Shown here: positions 33,873 through 46,433 of the stretch, one piece after another | Numbering within the stretch: the stretch's first letter is position 1 | How the letters are laid out: the number at the start of each line of letters is the position of its first letter | Source: Hawksworthiomyces lignivorus | Taxonomy: Eukaryota; Ascomycota; Sordariomycetes; Ophiostomatales; Ophiostomataceae | Direction: 5' to 3' | Length of the DNA stretch: 64,000 bases | NCBI GenBank assembly: GCA_002917075.1 | Contig: NTMA01000095.1 | Span: 1 to 64,000, forward strand | Position numbers and translations under genes: made by a program | Notes under the pieces: generated by a model | Databases searched by the model: none | The model's input: only the letters and a program-made list of their open reading frames with translations | Told to the model about the DNA's origin: nothing

Positions 33873-36114
33873 TTGGCGGGGGAAAGTGGAAGATGGACAT
33901 GACCATCTCTGTACGTTTTTGCCTACGTGAGGCTTTCAAAAACAAAAACAAAAAATTGTATCATAGATGAGAGAAATTCTCAGGTAGCATTTTGGTGTTC
34001 GGAACGGGACAAGGACGGCCCCCAAGGTGGGCTGGGACTGGGTTTTGCTTTTTCATCCATGCGGTTCATCCATGCAGAGGCGTTCTATTAACAAGAGGCC
34101 TAGTTATACGGCGGTCTTCTTTACAAACTTTGGCAATTTTCCGACGTCATGTTGAAGCTATGTTTTCATTGTATATATCTTATTTGACTGTCTTCCCAAA
34201 TGCTACGGCCATCTTGTATATCTTTTTTTTCTGCTTCGTCTTCGTTCATATCTAAGAGCACGGTTTGAGAGCACGGCCCCTTTTCTATCAAAAGACAAAC
34301 AAAAAAAAAAGTATTGGCAGCACATAAAGCGCTGGCAGTAGTCGTAGATATTCACCAGCATAGCTGCTGATAAGGGAGCATCCTTCTCCTCACGCTAGCT
34401 AGGTAGTCCAGTCAAGGGATCAAGACGATCATCACCAACTAGGCAGGTTCTCTCCCTTTTTTGAGCCAGGCTATATTATCATCCCCACATTCACGACATG
34501 CCGCGGTTCTCGTACTCGTACTTTGACATAGTGTCGTCTGCTCCGTCCCCATTGCCTCCTTTCCCCCGTCTCTCGCACCAAAACAACGGGCCAAACACCT
34601 CTCAGGAGACTCGAACAACAGAGTCTCTCTGTGTCTTCGGCTATTTAAATAGGAGATGGAGATAGAGCGCCCCAAGACCGAGGACTCTTGCTCTCACGCT
34701 TGTCCCATTTGAGCCGCCAAGCAGCGATATCATCGACAAAAATACCCCAATGGCCAATCTTCCTTATCGCGAATCCCAGCCTTGCGGTTCATTATCAGGA
34801 ACCGTTTTACTCCATTTTACTCCATCATATAAACCTAGACTACGTATCTTAGGGGCAGGCAACTTTTCTCAAATTATTGCCGCATTGAGCATGTCCATGC
34901 GGATCCGGCGAATTCCGCCAATTGCTTCAAGGTAGTAGTGCTGCTATCCAGTAAAACGCGGAACTGCAGGGGATGCGACGCTGCAGGATAACTGTGTGAA
35001 TGTTCCAGGTCTTTTTTTCTTCTTTCGGGCAAATGTGTGATTTTGCGAAAGCTCCAGGGCTTTTTGCCTTCTTTTGGGCTCTTTGGGTACTGTTTTTCCT
35101 CTTTCCCCATCTCATCGCGTTTCTCTGTTGGTGCAGATCCAAGGCGGAGAAGGTGATCGTCGATGTACATAGCATAGACTGCTCACATGAGTAGCAGCAA
35201 ATGCAAGCTCGTGAGGATGTTGCTAAAGAGATGATGGAAATGAGGTTAAACGAACAGTCGTATGTTTTTCTCCTCATTGAGTTCCTTCGCAACACTTGCC
35301 AGCTGTTCTACAGGGCAATTGCCACCAGAAACATTCTATTTTGATAGTGACCCTACCTGTTCAGCTCTGCTAAAGAGGGAGCTGATCTGCCTATTTACGG
35401 GTCGCTGCAGGCGATGTGCCGTCTGGCTCGGCTTGGCCGACGTTCCACTGGGAGATCTTCAGTGTCTATCTGATTGAAAAGTGACTGCACGCAAGCAAGT
35501 GCCTTTAGACCTGTCTGGGCCGACACACCATGAAGTTACATGGATTTGGGTGCTCTGGTCGGACGGCCAATGAGCTGACACAGTATGTCGTCATGACCTC
35601 CGCCCTTGAGCACCACATCCTTATCTCCCACCGCCATGCCAGCACGCGCGTTCATTCGTTGCTGCTGTGCAGACAAGCTTTATCATTGACGGGAATGTTA
35701 CCTTTTTTATTGTATATACATACAGTACTATGTTGCTTGTTTTTGATACGAGCGCTTCCGCCAGGAAGGCCGTGGGGTTGTCCCTCTAGCAAATGTCTTT
35801 TGCTCTTTTATCTGGCCCTCTTGCGGCAACCCTGGCAATATTAGATAAAAGAATGGCGCAACAAGTTGGACTCCCTCTCCAGAAACGGGATCCCAGGAGG
35901 AGGGCATCTTGCGACTCTTCGTCTTCTGGAAGCATTAATTATATGTATTGCAGCCCTTCCCGCTATATCTACGCTGCATTTCTTGGCTCCCAGATCCCTA
36001 TACCAGAGCTGGCACTTGGTTCCTGTCAAGTGCTCTTAAATTAAACCACTCTACAGCAATACATTGCTTTGAAGACATTGTCGTGTATCCCTTGGTATAT
36101 ACTTTGGCGTCACC
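33873..36114. other. 2.2-kb intergenic region
   Basis: No convincing gene. A direct repeat of TTTTACTCCA occurs near 34806-34826. Frames at 35000-35477 and 35530-35844 lack family features. Confidence 0.45.
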
Positions 36115-38246
36115 ATGGCCGTAGATGCTGTTGATGTCGAGGCGCCCGCGCACCATCACCCTCACCTCGTCACCGAAGTTGAGGGTGCGGTGCTGTCCAG
36201 CGAGGCGGATGCAGAGCTACTGGGTAGGTAGAGCGTCTGAACGCGAAAACACTTGTGCTGTTTTCCGTCCTGCTAACCCGCCTCTTTCCTTTTAGCAAAA
36301 CTGGGCTACAAGCAGGAATTGAAGCGCAACTTCAGCACGCTGGAGGTGTTTGGCATCGCGTTTTCGATCATGGGCCTGCTTCCATCGATTGCCAGCACTC
36401 TCTCGTTTTCCCTGCCCGCGGGCCCCGCCGGCATGGTCTGGTCCTGGTTCCTGGCCAGCGCCTGCATCTTCGTCGTCGGCCTGGCCATGGCCGACCTGGG
36501 CAGCGCCATGCCCACAAGCGGCGGTCTCTATTATTGGACGCACTACTACGCGAGCCCGAAGCTGCGCAACTACCTCTGCTTTCTGGTCGGCTACAGTAAC
36601 AGCCTGGGACTGATCGGAGGCTTGTGTAGTATTGACTACGGCTTCGCTCTCATGTTCTGTTCAGTGTATGTTCTCTCTCCCATGTCCGGATCCCGGCTTC
36701 TTTGTCGCTGACAGCCTCTAGGATCGTGGTCTCTCGCGACGGCGAGTGGACACCTTCGAACGGCGTTGTTTACGCTGTCTTTCTGGTCTGCGTGATCACG
36801 CACGGCGTGCTTGCCTCGACATTGTCCAAAATAATGGCCAAGATGCAGTCGATCGCCGTGTTCATGAACATCGCCCTCATCCTGGCCACCATCATCGCCC
36901 TGCCCGTCGGCATGAAGAACGCGCGCAACGATGGCCACTTTATTTTCGCCAATATCGAGAACCTAGCGACGTGGCCAAAGGGCTGGACGTTCATGCTGGC
37001 GTGGCTCTCGCCCATCTGGACCATCGGCGCGTTCGACTCTTGCGTGCGTTTCCCTTTCTCTGAGCGCCCTGTTCTGCTCGCGCGACAGCGTGTTTGCTGC
37101 ATCGGCTCACTCATATTAACGCCTTTCCCAGGTCCACATGTCGGAAGAGGCATCCAATGCCGCCAAGGCTGTTCCTCTCGGCATTCTGTCTTCGATCGGG
37201 ATGTGCTGTATGTCTTTAATTTTTTACGTAGAGTGATTTACAATGCGCCGTAGCCACAAGCTGACAACAATGCAGGGCTTCTCGGCTTCGTTCTGGTCAT
37301 CGTCCTTGCTGCTTGCATCGACCCCAACATCGACAATGTTCTCGGCTCCGTATATGGCCAGCCGGTAAGGACCCTTGATTCTGTTTCTTGTCCTGTCCTC
37401 GGGATTGTTAGCTAATTGCTCAATGCCCTTAGATGGCCCAAATCTACTTTGATGCTCTCGGCAAGAAGGGCACCCTTGGCTTCATGTCATTTTTGTTCAT
37501 CGTCCAGTACCTCATGGGCCTGTCAATTCTCGTCGCCGCCTCCCGGCAGATGTGGGCCTTCTCCCGCGACGGTGCCTTGCCGTTTTCTTCTTTCTTCCGG
37601 CCGATCGTAAGTCTTCTTCATCGTTCCTCTTTTTTGCTTGCTTCTTCATTTCCAACTCTGGCATCTCAACTAACGCCTCGCCCGCCAGTCCAAAACCTTC
37701 GGCTACATTCCCCTGCGCACCATCTGGGGCTGCGTGTTCGTGGCTGTCATCCTGGGCCTGTTGTGCCTGATCGCCTCCGCCGCGGCCTCCGCCCTCTTCT
37801 CCCTCGCCGTCGCCGGCAACAACCTGGCCTGGGGCCTGCCCATCCTGTCGCGCATCGTCTGGGGCAACGACCGCTTCACCCCCGGCGCCTTCCACACGGG
37901 CATCTTCTCTAAGCCGCTCGCCATCTTCGCCATCGTCTTCCTGACCTACGGCATTATCCTCTGCATGTTCCCATCGGGCGGCCCGGACCCGACACCCGAG
38001 ACCATGAACTACACCGTGGTCATCAACATGGCCGTCTGGGGCGGCGCGTCGCTGTACTACGTCCTGGACGCTCGCAAGTGGTTCACGGGCCCCAAGTCGA
38101 CGATCGACGCCGAGAGCGAGAGCGAGGGCGGCGAGGTCATCGAGGGCAGCAAGGCCGAGCCTGTTCTGGTTCCGAGCGAGCTGCCGACAGTGGCCGTGTC
38201 CGGCTCTGGTGGAGATGAGCTGTCGGACAAGGAGAAGTCGGCATAG
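36115..38246 (+). CDS. GABA/amino-acid permease (APC family, UGA4-like)
   Basis: A plasma-membrane amino-acid transporter of about 565 residues in seven exons: 36115-36223, 36296-36665, 36722-37043, 37132-37207, 37276-37364, 37433-37606, 37689-38246. All introns are 56-88 bp GT-AG and keep phase. Splicing produces the family hallmark TIGAFDSCVHMSEEASNAAK (cut by intron 3) and GMCWLLGFVLVIVLAACIDP. Other signatures are LKRNFSTLEVFGIAFSIMGL and SRQMWAFSRDGALPFSSFF. About 12 membrane segments are visible. The N-terminus has a His-rich patch (AHHHPH), and the C-terminal tail is acidic and Ser-rich. UGA4/BAT-type carriers take up GABA, choline or related amines; the substrate here is not determined. 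Confidence 0.92.
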
Positions 38247-40076
38247 GTGATATCCCGCTCCTCCTCCTCCCTCTCGCTACTCCCCCCTCCTCATTTCTCT
38301 TGAAACCCCCTGTATCTTTTCTTCAATGTTGTATCCGAGGCCCCTGTTGAGACGATGATTACATAGAGCAATTGTAGACATGGAACTTTGCAAATCATGA
38401 CAAAGAATCTCGTAGAATATTATGCAATCTGTGAAAGTCCGCCACATGCGGTTTCATCCTCGTGAATAATATCGCTTTGGCATCAGCGTCCCAGTATTGC
38501 ATGGAAATTTTGATAGCTAGCAGGGGATCTAGATACTATCGAGATACAAATCTTGCAGGGAAATCGCGCTTGAGGAATGGGTCTCCGTGTCCGTTGTCTT
38601 TTCGGCGAGACAGACGGGAGTGCATTGCACCTAGTCGAGTTCACACGCCCCTCCTTCCGTAGCCTCTTTGGGGAAATATAAACGAAGCTAGACAGGCGAG
38701 TTAAATGAGATTGATGTTTATCTGTCCACTCTATAAAGTCCCAGGGACCAACCAGGGGCGTCCCAGTCCCCAGAAGCCCCAATTCTCTTGTCAAGCTTCT
38801 GGTAAGTCACGTGGAGGGCTGTGGGAGAGCAAAACAAGACAAAAAAAAAAAAAGGAAAGGGAACCGCGACATTAAAAAGGATTCTTTGAACCGGGAACCG
38901 CCTACAATCCCCGTTCTGGATTTGAGATATGTGGGTGATGGAAAAACAATGCAAGGGACAAGTCCCGGTTTAAACCTAGCTATGGCTGCTAGTTTCGAAC
39001 CAAAGAAAGCGAAAAGTCTACAGTGATGCGTGTTAGCCGAGCAGTAAAGGGACATGCGACATCTTCTTCAATTTTCTTCGTAAGCTAACGAGAGCCTCAC
39101 GGTTGTCGTTCTCTGCAGGGCTTATCGCCTCTTATCGAACTGGATGCACATGATCCTGATAATACAGTCACAAGAAAGAATGCATCTGCCATTTTTCAGC
39201 TTCGCTCAGGTAAAAAGGGTGATGCCCACTGTTGATGTTCCAGCTGCCTGCCTTTGTGTCCAACCTCCCCTTGTCTCAGCGAATACAAAAGGGCCATGGA
39301 AGTCTCAGGGCTAGTAAAAATACGGACTATGTTACGACCGTACATCCTGGACAACTTAGCAATCAACCACTGAGATCAGAAAGGGTAAACTAAAACGAGG
39401 GACCGTATCAGTGATCAAAAGCCAATCTATGTTCCGGACGTCGCAACCAAAAAAAAATTGAGAGCAAGTCATCGCTGTGGGGTGACATCGGACAGGCAGC
39501 TGAACCTTCAATGGCCGCTGTGGCGGTTCAGCCCCAGGCTAGGTCTTCCGCTTACGACTCCATCTCACGGGCCGTTGTAACCCTCTTGTACTCGTATTAC
39601 CCACATTCCATCTTGTTCCCGAGCCTCCCCTACTTTTCTCACTTTCTCACGATTACGATGTGTTTATTATAGAAGATGAGCACGTAATTGTTTCTGGAAG
39701 TGGAAGAAAGCGGGAGTACGAGCAGCTTTTGTTTGAATTCTATGCACACCAACGGTCCGTAGCCATGCATGATGGCGTGTCACTACTGCAAAAGACACGC
39801 TTGGCTTGGGCAAAAAGGAAGAAAAGAAGCAAAAAGTAGCACGGGGAACAGAGGGCCAAGCACCCAGCGAAACAGATGGGAGAACCAGAGACAAAGACGA
39901 CGACCAGATACGCCAGGACGCAGCGACCAACGGTAATTAAACCGCCCTGCTCAAAAAGTTGGCCTAGGTCAAGTACGAGTTGCTCGAGTACTTTGTGACC
40001 TGAGTGGGCCTCAAGCCCTGCGTTACGTCTTCTCGCCGCCCACGATTTGCACCGCGACGATTCGACTATGCCTCTA

Positions 40077-40215
40077 CGTGGTGTACAGGGGTAATAAATG
40101 TTAATTGCAGTTGTAACTTACTGCTACAGAGGTATCCAGAAAAATACCGAAAGTTCTAGCAACCTGTACTAAAATACAGGTAACAAAATAACATTTATTT
40201 CCCCTGTACACCACG
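40077..40215. mobile_element. 139-bp MITE, Tc1/mariner-pogo type, flanked by TA duplication
   Basis: Terminal inverted repeats of 27 bp begin CGTGGTGTACAGGGG at the left (40077-40103). The right arm (40189-40215) is the exact inverse except one base (26/27). Each end abuts TA (40075-40076 and 40216-40217), the target duplication of the Tc1/mariner superfamily. The 85-bp interior has no coding capacity. It is therefore a non-autonomous element; the high arm identity suggests recent activity. Ends and flanks are seen directly; the superfamily is inferred from the TA. Confidence 0.85.
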
Positions 40216-40487
40216 TATCTGAACGCTAACAGGCTGCGATGGACTGGACCCGCTTTCCGTCTGACCTGGCCAGAGGTTGAGATGGCCTGGCCCTCATTCC
40301 CACACCCACCTCATTCCCAACACCCAGGCTTCGGCCGCGCCGCCGCCACCGCTGGGTGGCCAAGACATGGGCCTTGTCAACACGGTCGAGCTCCTTGCTC
40401 ACACAGGTGCGAGTACGAAGTACGTACGAGTATACTCCTTGCACATCTTCCACATTGAGTGCTCGTACCCCAACTTTGAGGAGTGAC

Positions 40488-40530
40488 AAAATGGAAATTG
40501 GAAAATGGAAAATGGAAATGGAAAAAAGAG
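40488..40530. repeat. Degenerate (TGGAAA)n tandem repeat
   Basis: About six to seven imperfect units of AAATGGAAA/TTGGAAA type in non-coding sequence. Confidence 0.7.
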
Positions 40531-41538
40531 ACAAACTGATGCACATGGTGGTGGGGATGGGTGAAAGAAACGCAAGTTGCAGTCCGGTTCCAAAGCCCGC
40601 AATCACAGCCGTCCACCCAATCATGAACTTCAGCCCTTCCAAACAAGGCAGACTAAGAGAATCTGCAAACGTGCAGTAGACAGCACTACAAAAGACGCTA
40701 TTGCGACGACACGGGGCGAAGAGGGCAAAAAAGACAGGAAAATCAGGACACTAATTCAAGGGGGAAGAAGGGGGAGGCTCGAAGAGTAGAAGAGCCGGTA
40801 GGCGAAAACTGGAGCAGCACGCAGTGGGATTGGCAGGCAGTTGAATGGCATTGAGTGCAGGCGGTTGGGGCTAGTTGGGGGTGCATGGACCACTGATCGC
40901 CCAAAACGACTAAAATCATGCACCAAAGCGGGCGCCTACCTCGCCGATGCGACCTGAAAGTGAAAAAATAGACGACCGAGGAGAAAACGAGAGATTTGAC
41001 AGGAAAGAGCAGTGGATCCACACAATCGCAAAAAGAAAGCAAGTGCGAGCCGGAGAGTCTATCTCCCACCCATTGGATTGCATACGAATGATGTGGAAAG
41101 AGCGAACAACCTGCCTCCCTCCTTCCTCCTTTGCCCCCCCGAGGCGGCCTCTACCCTTGACCGTTATTTCCTCCCCGCTTCGTATGCAGGCATTAAGTAT
41201 ACTTTGCTAGTATTGTAGCGTACATGTCCGCATGGAGTACATGCAAGCATTTGGTTTCCCTCTTAGTGTTATGGCTAGCATTCTTCACTTGCCTGTTTTG
41301 TGCCTGACTTCACCACTTCTGAATTCTCTCACGTTTTCCGACCTCAGTTCTCTTAACTCACTGCGTATGCACACTCTCTTATTCTCTCACTCCCATCCTC
41401 ACACCTCATCAGCTTCACAGGCACACCGAAGCGGTGCCTTCTTCTCTCCGACCTCTGTCTCGACTTCTCGATGATGCCGATTTTCCTCCGGTCCAGGCGC
41501 CTGTAAAGTGTCTGCCCTCGGCGTTGACATGAGATAAG

Positions 41539-44500
41539 ATGGAGTGGACATCGCTGGCCCAAGGCCTCGAAGTTCGTGACGCGCTTCTGGTGAGTTTCTG
41601 TTGCCAGAGATTGTGTTGACAGGTCTCTGCGGTCGATCTTGTCCTATGATCTGGTTTGCCCGTTCGGCTCATTACCTGACCGTGCATGTTTATTAACCGT
41701 CTCCCAGAACCAAAGCAATGATCCCCGGATCGGCTCCAGCCGTGACAATTCAACCACGGGAACCATCAGCCATGTAACTTCATCCGGCACCGAGTCGTCT
41801 TCCGCCTCGTCGCTTGGTGCCACTTTTGTCCCCGTTCTCATCTACTCCGGCGTCTGCTTGGCTATCTTTGTCTTCTTTCGCCGAAAATGTCCGCGCGTCT
41901 ATGCACCGCGCACCATCCCGGACATCCTCCGGTCGCCAGAGTATGTAATTCCTCTTATCACAGATCTCTCTCCATTTCCTATTCTTTCTGCTTCTCTCGC
42001 TGTTGCAGGCTCTAATCTTCTTAGAACTCCTATTCCCGCCCTCCCAGATGGCTGGGTCAATTGGATTAAGCCGTTCTGGCAGGTGGATGAGAAGTTCCTC
42101 CTCAACAACATGTCTCTCGACAGTTTCTTTTTCCTTCGCTACATTCGCATCCTTGCTACTATCTGTTTTGCTGGATGCCTCATCGCCTGGCCGGTCCTCC
42201 TGACGGTGAACGCTACTGGTGGCAACAAGCTCGAACAGCTCGACTTGCTGACAATCGGCGACGTTTCCAATCCTCACAAGTTCTACGCCCATGTATTAAT
42301 CTCCTGGGTGTTTTTCGGTAAGCCTCGTAGCCCGCTTTGCTAAGTGACCTGCCTCCAATTAAGGTGCGCTCGCTGACCATCCGTATAGGTTTCATTCTCT
42401 TCATGGTCTGCCGCGAGTGCATATTCTACGTCAATCTGCGCCAGGCCTACCTCATGGTTCCCCAGCACGCCCACCGTCTCTCCGCTCGTACCATCTTGTT
42501 TACATGCGTTCCGAAGCACTTCCTGGACGAGCACCGCATCCGCAAGCTATTCGGCGACTCTGTCAAAAATGTCTGGATCCCACGAAACACGCGCGCCTTG
42601 GAGCGCCTTGTCGAAGAGCGGCGACAGACCGCCGAACGTCTGGAGCAAGCTGAGATCGAACTCATCAAAAAGACCCAAGTTGTCCGCACAGGACGACGCC
42701 CAGTCAGGTTTTCGTCTCTTCCTTTTCGTGGATTTGGTGCGAAATCATCCGCTTCCAAGCCCTCTTCCACGCTCCCCATTTCTTCCCCCTCTTCAGCTTT
42801 GGCTCCGCCGCCATCCTCTCCGTCCTCACAGTCTTCGTCGTCCTCAATGTCGTCATCTTCACCGCCGTCCTTATCATCGTCGTCATCTTCAGCTTCTTCT
42901 TCCTCACCAAGAGTAGAAGCAGCGCCAGCAGCTGCTCCCCCCTTAGCTTCGGCGTCGGCATCAGCATCAGCATCAGCAGCAACGCCATCAAAGCCTCTCT
43001 CGGATAATGAGCTCCAGAATATGCTCTCACCAGGCATAATCCAGCACATCAAAGATATCAATGAAACCAGCGATCTCGAGCTGGGTTTGACCAAGGGCAA
43101 GTCCAACGAGACGAGGGCTTCTACAGACCGGCATGGATCCTTTTCCGAGGCTCCCTCGAGCCCCTCCACCACTATTGTCGTTCCGGCATCAGCTCCAATG
43201 TCCGGCATCACAGAGGCAATCGACGAGCTAGAAGACAAGGGCAAGAAGGCGGGCACTGTTCTCAGCGGGAGGGAAATCACCGAAGGCGAGAACGAGGACG
43301 AGGATGAAGACGACGAAGAAAATTACGTCCACCCCTATGGCTACGCTCCCAATCTCCCCGACGTACGTGGCTCTGTGGCCGCCCAGTGGCTGCAGGCCAA
43401 GGATCGTCCGAGGCATCGGCCTCTGGCGAACTTTGGCCGCAGTGTCGACACCATCCGCTGGACGCTCATGCGGCTCAAGTCTTTGAACAAGTCGATTGCA
43501 CGCATGCGCCGCCGCCACCGGAAGGGAGACGGCGATTTGATATCGGCTGTGTTTGTCGAGTTTGACACCCAGGCTGCTGCTCAGGTGGCCTACCAGGTCC
43601 TCTCTCACCATCAGCCATTGCACATGTCGCCTCGCTTCATCGGCATCCGGCCAGAAGAAGTCATCTGGCGTTCTTTGCGCATGCGCTGGTGGGAGCGGAT
43701 CATCCGCCGCTTTTTCATCATGGGCGCCGTCTCCGCGGGCATCATTCTCTGGTCCATCCCATCTGCCTTCGTCGGCGTTATATCAAACGTGTCCTTCATC
43801 AGCTCCAAGGTTCCTTTCTTGCACTGGCTTGGCGATCTACCAGGCTCCATCAACGGTGTCATTTCCGGCCTGCTCCCAGCAGTGGTTCTGTCTCTGCTGA
43901 TGGCTGCCGTTCCCGGCATGATGAGAGGTACTACATCCTTCTTTTCTCTTCTTTGTATCACAATACGTGCACATAGTCGCGTGTTTAGTTCAAGATCAGT
44001 TTCGCTAACTTTAGTTATGCAGCATGTGCAAGGACTGCAGGGGTTCCATCGACCCCGCTGGTAGAGCTTTTTACACAGAATGCCTACTTTGGCTTCCAGG
44101 TTGTGCAGGTATTCCTTGTCACGACCTTGACCTCGGCCGCCTCTGCAGCATTCACACAGATTCTTCAAGATCCCCTGTCAGCGAAAGATCTGCTGTCTAA
44201 GAACTTGCCGAAAGCGTCAAACTTCTACCTATCTTATATTACTGTCCAATGCTTGGCTGGTAGTGCCATCGGGCTTGTCCATATTCTCGATCTCTTCCGC
44301 CACAGTGTCCTAGCGAAAACCATCCAAAATCCAAGACGAGCCGCTAAATTGTGGCACAGACTCAAACAGCCACATTGGGGAGGCATATACCCAGTGTACA
44401 CCAATATGGGTGTCATCGGTAAGCTAGATGACAGTTCTTTGTTCTGCTTCTTGATCAATTGTAGCTAACGGTGTCTTTTCCTTCAACAGCAATCAGCTAC

Positions 44501-45553
44501 ACCTGTATTGCGCCTCTTATTCTCGTTTTTGCTGCCATTGGTATGTGCGTCACCTACTGGGTGTACAAATACAACCTGCTATACAATTACGGCTCAGACC
44601 GGGACAGCAAGGGTCTGCATTACCCGCGCGGCTTGATGCACTTGATGGTGGGTTTGTATCTGGCGGAGATCTGCTTAATCGGTCTCTTTTCGATCCAGGC
44701 TGCGATTGGCCCTGTCGTAATGATGGTCATGTTCCTCATCTTCACGTTGCTGGTGCACATGTCTCTCAACGACGCCGTCAGCCCTCTGCTCTATAGCCTC
44801 CCGCGAACGCTGGCGCTCGAGGACAAGGATCTGGCGGTTGGCCACCAAGATATACTGGCCGCAGAGCAAGAGGCGGCAGCAGCCGCCGCCGCTAGCCGCA
44901 ACGACAACAGCGGTGGCTTGGCGGCAGATTACTATAACATCGAAGAAGGCCACACCAATGAGGATGACGAGGACGAAGACTCAGATGACGAGCTGCATGC
45001 TGGCCCACAGACGATGCGTGGCATCGACGGTGCCAGCGATCTAATGGGCATGTTCAAGGACTGGACACGCGAGGCGCTTAAGAAGAAGGCCAAGGAGGAG
45101 ATCAAGGCTGTCACGACGGAAGCGCGGACATTCAGCTTTGCACCATACGTGCCGTCGTGGGCGAAGAGCGTGATCGGTGAGAAAGACGCTGCGGTCGAGA
45201 CCGGGCCAGATGGACAGCCTACGACCAAGCCCAAGCCCAACTTCTTCATGCGGTGGCTGCATCCGGAGATCTACGAGGACTACACCTTCTTGCGCAAGAT
45301 GCTGCCCGTCGACGTACCGCCGATCGAGTATCCGCCAGATTATGCGCTGCGCGGGTATTGGCCGCCGGAGATGTGGTCGCCGACGCCGAAAATCTGGATC
45401 CCACGGGACGAGACCCGAGTTAGCCGCCAGGAGGTGGCGCACGCACGCAAGGTGGTACCGGCGACGGACCGCGGCGCGTGGCTATCGCCTACGGGGCAAG
45501 TGACATTTGACCTGTCCAAAGCCCCCTTTATCGAGCCAAAGTACCTATACTAG
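41539..45553 (+). CDS. CSC1/OSCA-family (DUF221) cation channel
   Basis: A membrane protein of about 1191 residues in six exons: 41539-41589, 41708-41940, 42025-42317, 42389-43927, 44023-44418, 44490-45553. All introns are GT-AG and in phase. Domain order is that of CSC1/RSN1 proteins. Three N-terminal membrane segments (first SLGATFVPVLIYSGVCLAIF) come first. A cytosolic domain follows, starting with SARTILFTCVPKHFLDEHRI and resuming at SAVFVEFDTQAAAQVAYQVL. Then comes the multi-TM core (RPEEVIWRSLRMRWWERIIR through LPRTLALEDKDL) and a long cytosolic tail with an acidic patch and a final RGYWPPEMWSPTPKIWIPRD block typical of fungal members. Relatives are osmosensitive or mechanosensitive calcium-permeable channels. 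Unusually, residues about 300-505 form a Ser/Ala-rich then Asp/Glu-rich insertion splitting the cytosolic domain. Exon 1 (MEWTSLAQGLEVRDALL) is the least certain part. Confidence 0.9.
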
Positions 45554-46433
45554 ACTTACTATAATTTTCCTTTATTTCTTGTTTTAGAGGTGTCGTTTTT
45601 GGGATACACTTCTGTTTTTTTTGGATCATAATACCTTTTAGTTGAAAATATTCTCCGCAAAAGCTGGGATTGGGAGGGCTTTTCATTTTTCTTTGGATTG
45701 GTTGGCTCTGAATATCTGTGCCGGAGAGTTTGCCGTCTTAGATATCATGTAGGATAATTAAATGATACACTTACCGAAGATGGAATCAATCTACTAAAGA
45801 TGCCATACTTGACTCGCTTATCCAGAAGCATGTTCAAATTTCGTAGGCTTTTGCGCCGAGATGGACACTGAAATTACGTCAAGTTAGCTTAAGATCCTCA
45901 TATCCCCAGCACATATGTATCCAGACATTTCAATAGCAACCAAACGCCACAAGAAAGCACAGTAGAGTAATTTAAAAAAATTTCTTTTGTCATAAGAATA
46001 AGAAAGCAACGCTGATAGTTAATAAGAATACACTGCTCTCTTGCGCAGTTACATGTACACAAGGGTCGGCGGGGGTATATAAGTAAGATACAGAATGCAT
46101 AATTCGTTCATGCAGGTAGTAGTAAAAAGACAACAATAGTGAATAATAGATTTGTTCCATAAAACACCCCAATTCCATGCAGGTGGGTATTTTGTCGGGC
46201 CCTTCCTTTATTGGTGCCCGGTAAGCCGTGTGAATGAATGTCCTCTGGTCCGTTGGTCCCCTACTCCTTGGTCTATTGTGCCCATATAAGTTGGTGAGAT
46301 AGCCGCTCGTCGGAGCGGTGATGAGAGTGCGTGAACGCCGATGTTGATGCTGCCCAGCTAGAAGCGAACAAAACGAGAGAGCACCGTAGACATAGCGAAA
46401 GATATTAAGCGTGGAAACGCAAAAGGCAAAATG
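45554..46433. other. Intergenic between convergent genes
   Basis: 880 bp between the CSC1-like gene and the minus-strand unknown. It should hold both 3' ends. No gene was seen. Confidence 0.55.

Larger units (their letters stand above)
38247..41538. other. 3.3-kb intergenic region carrying a MITE
   Basis: No convincing gene. It contains the TA-flanked MITE at 40077-40215, a TGGAAA-type tandem repeat near 40488-40530 and A-runs near 38840 and 39449. Scattered frames of 60-138 codons overlap one another on both strands with no family features. Confidence 0.55.
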
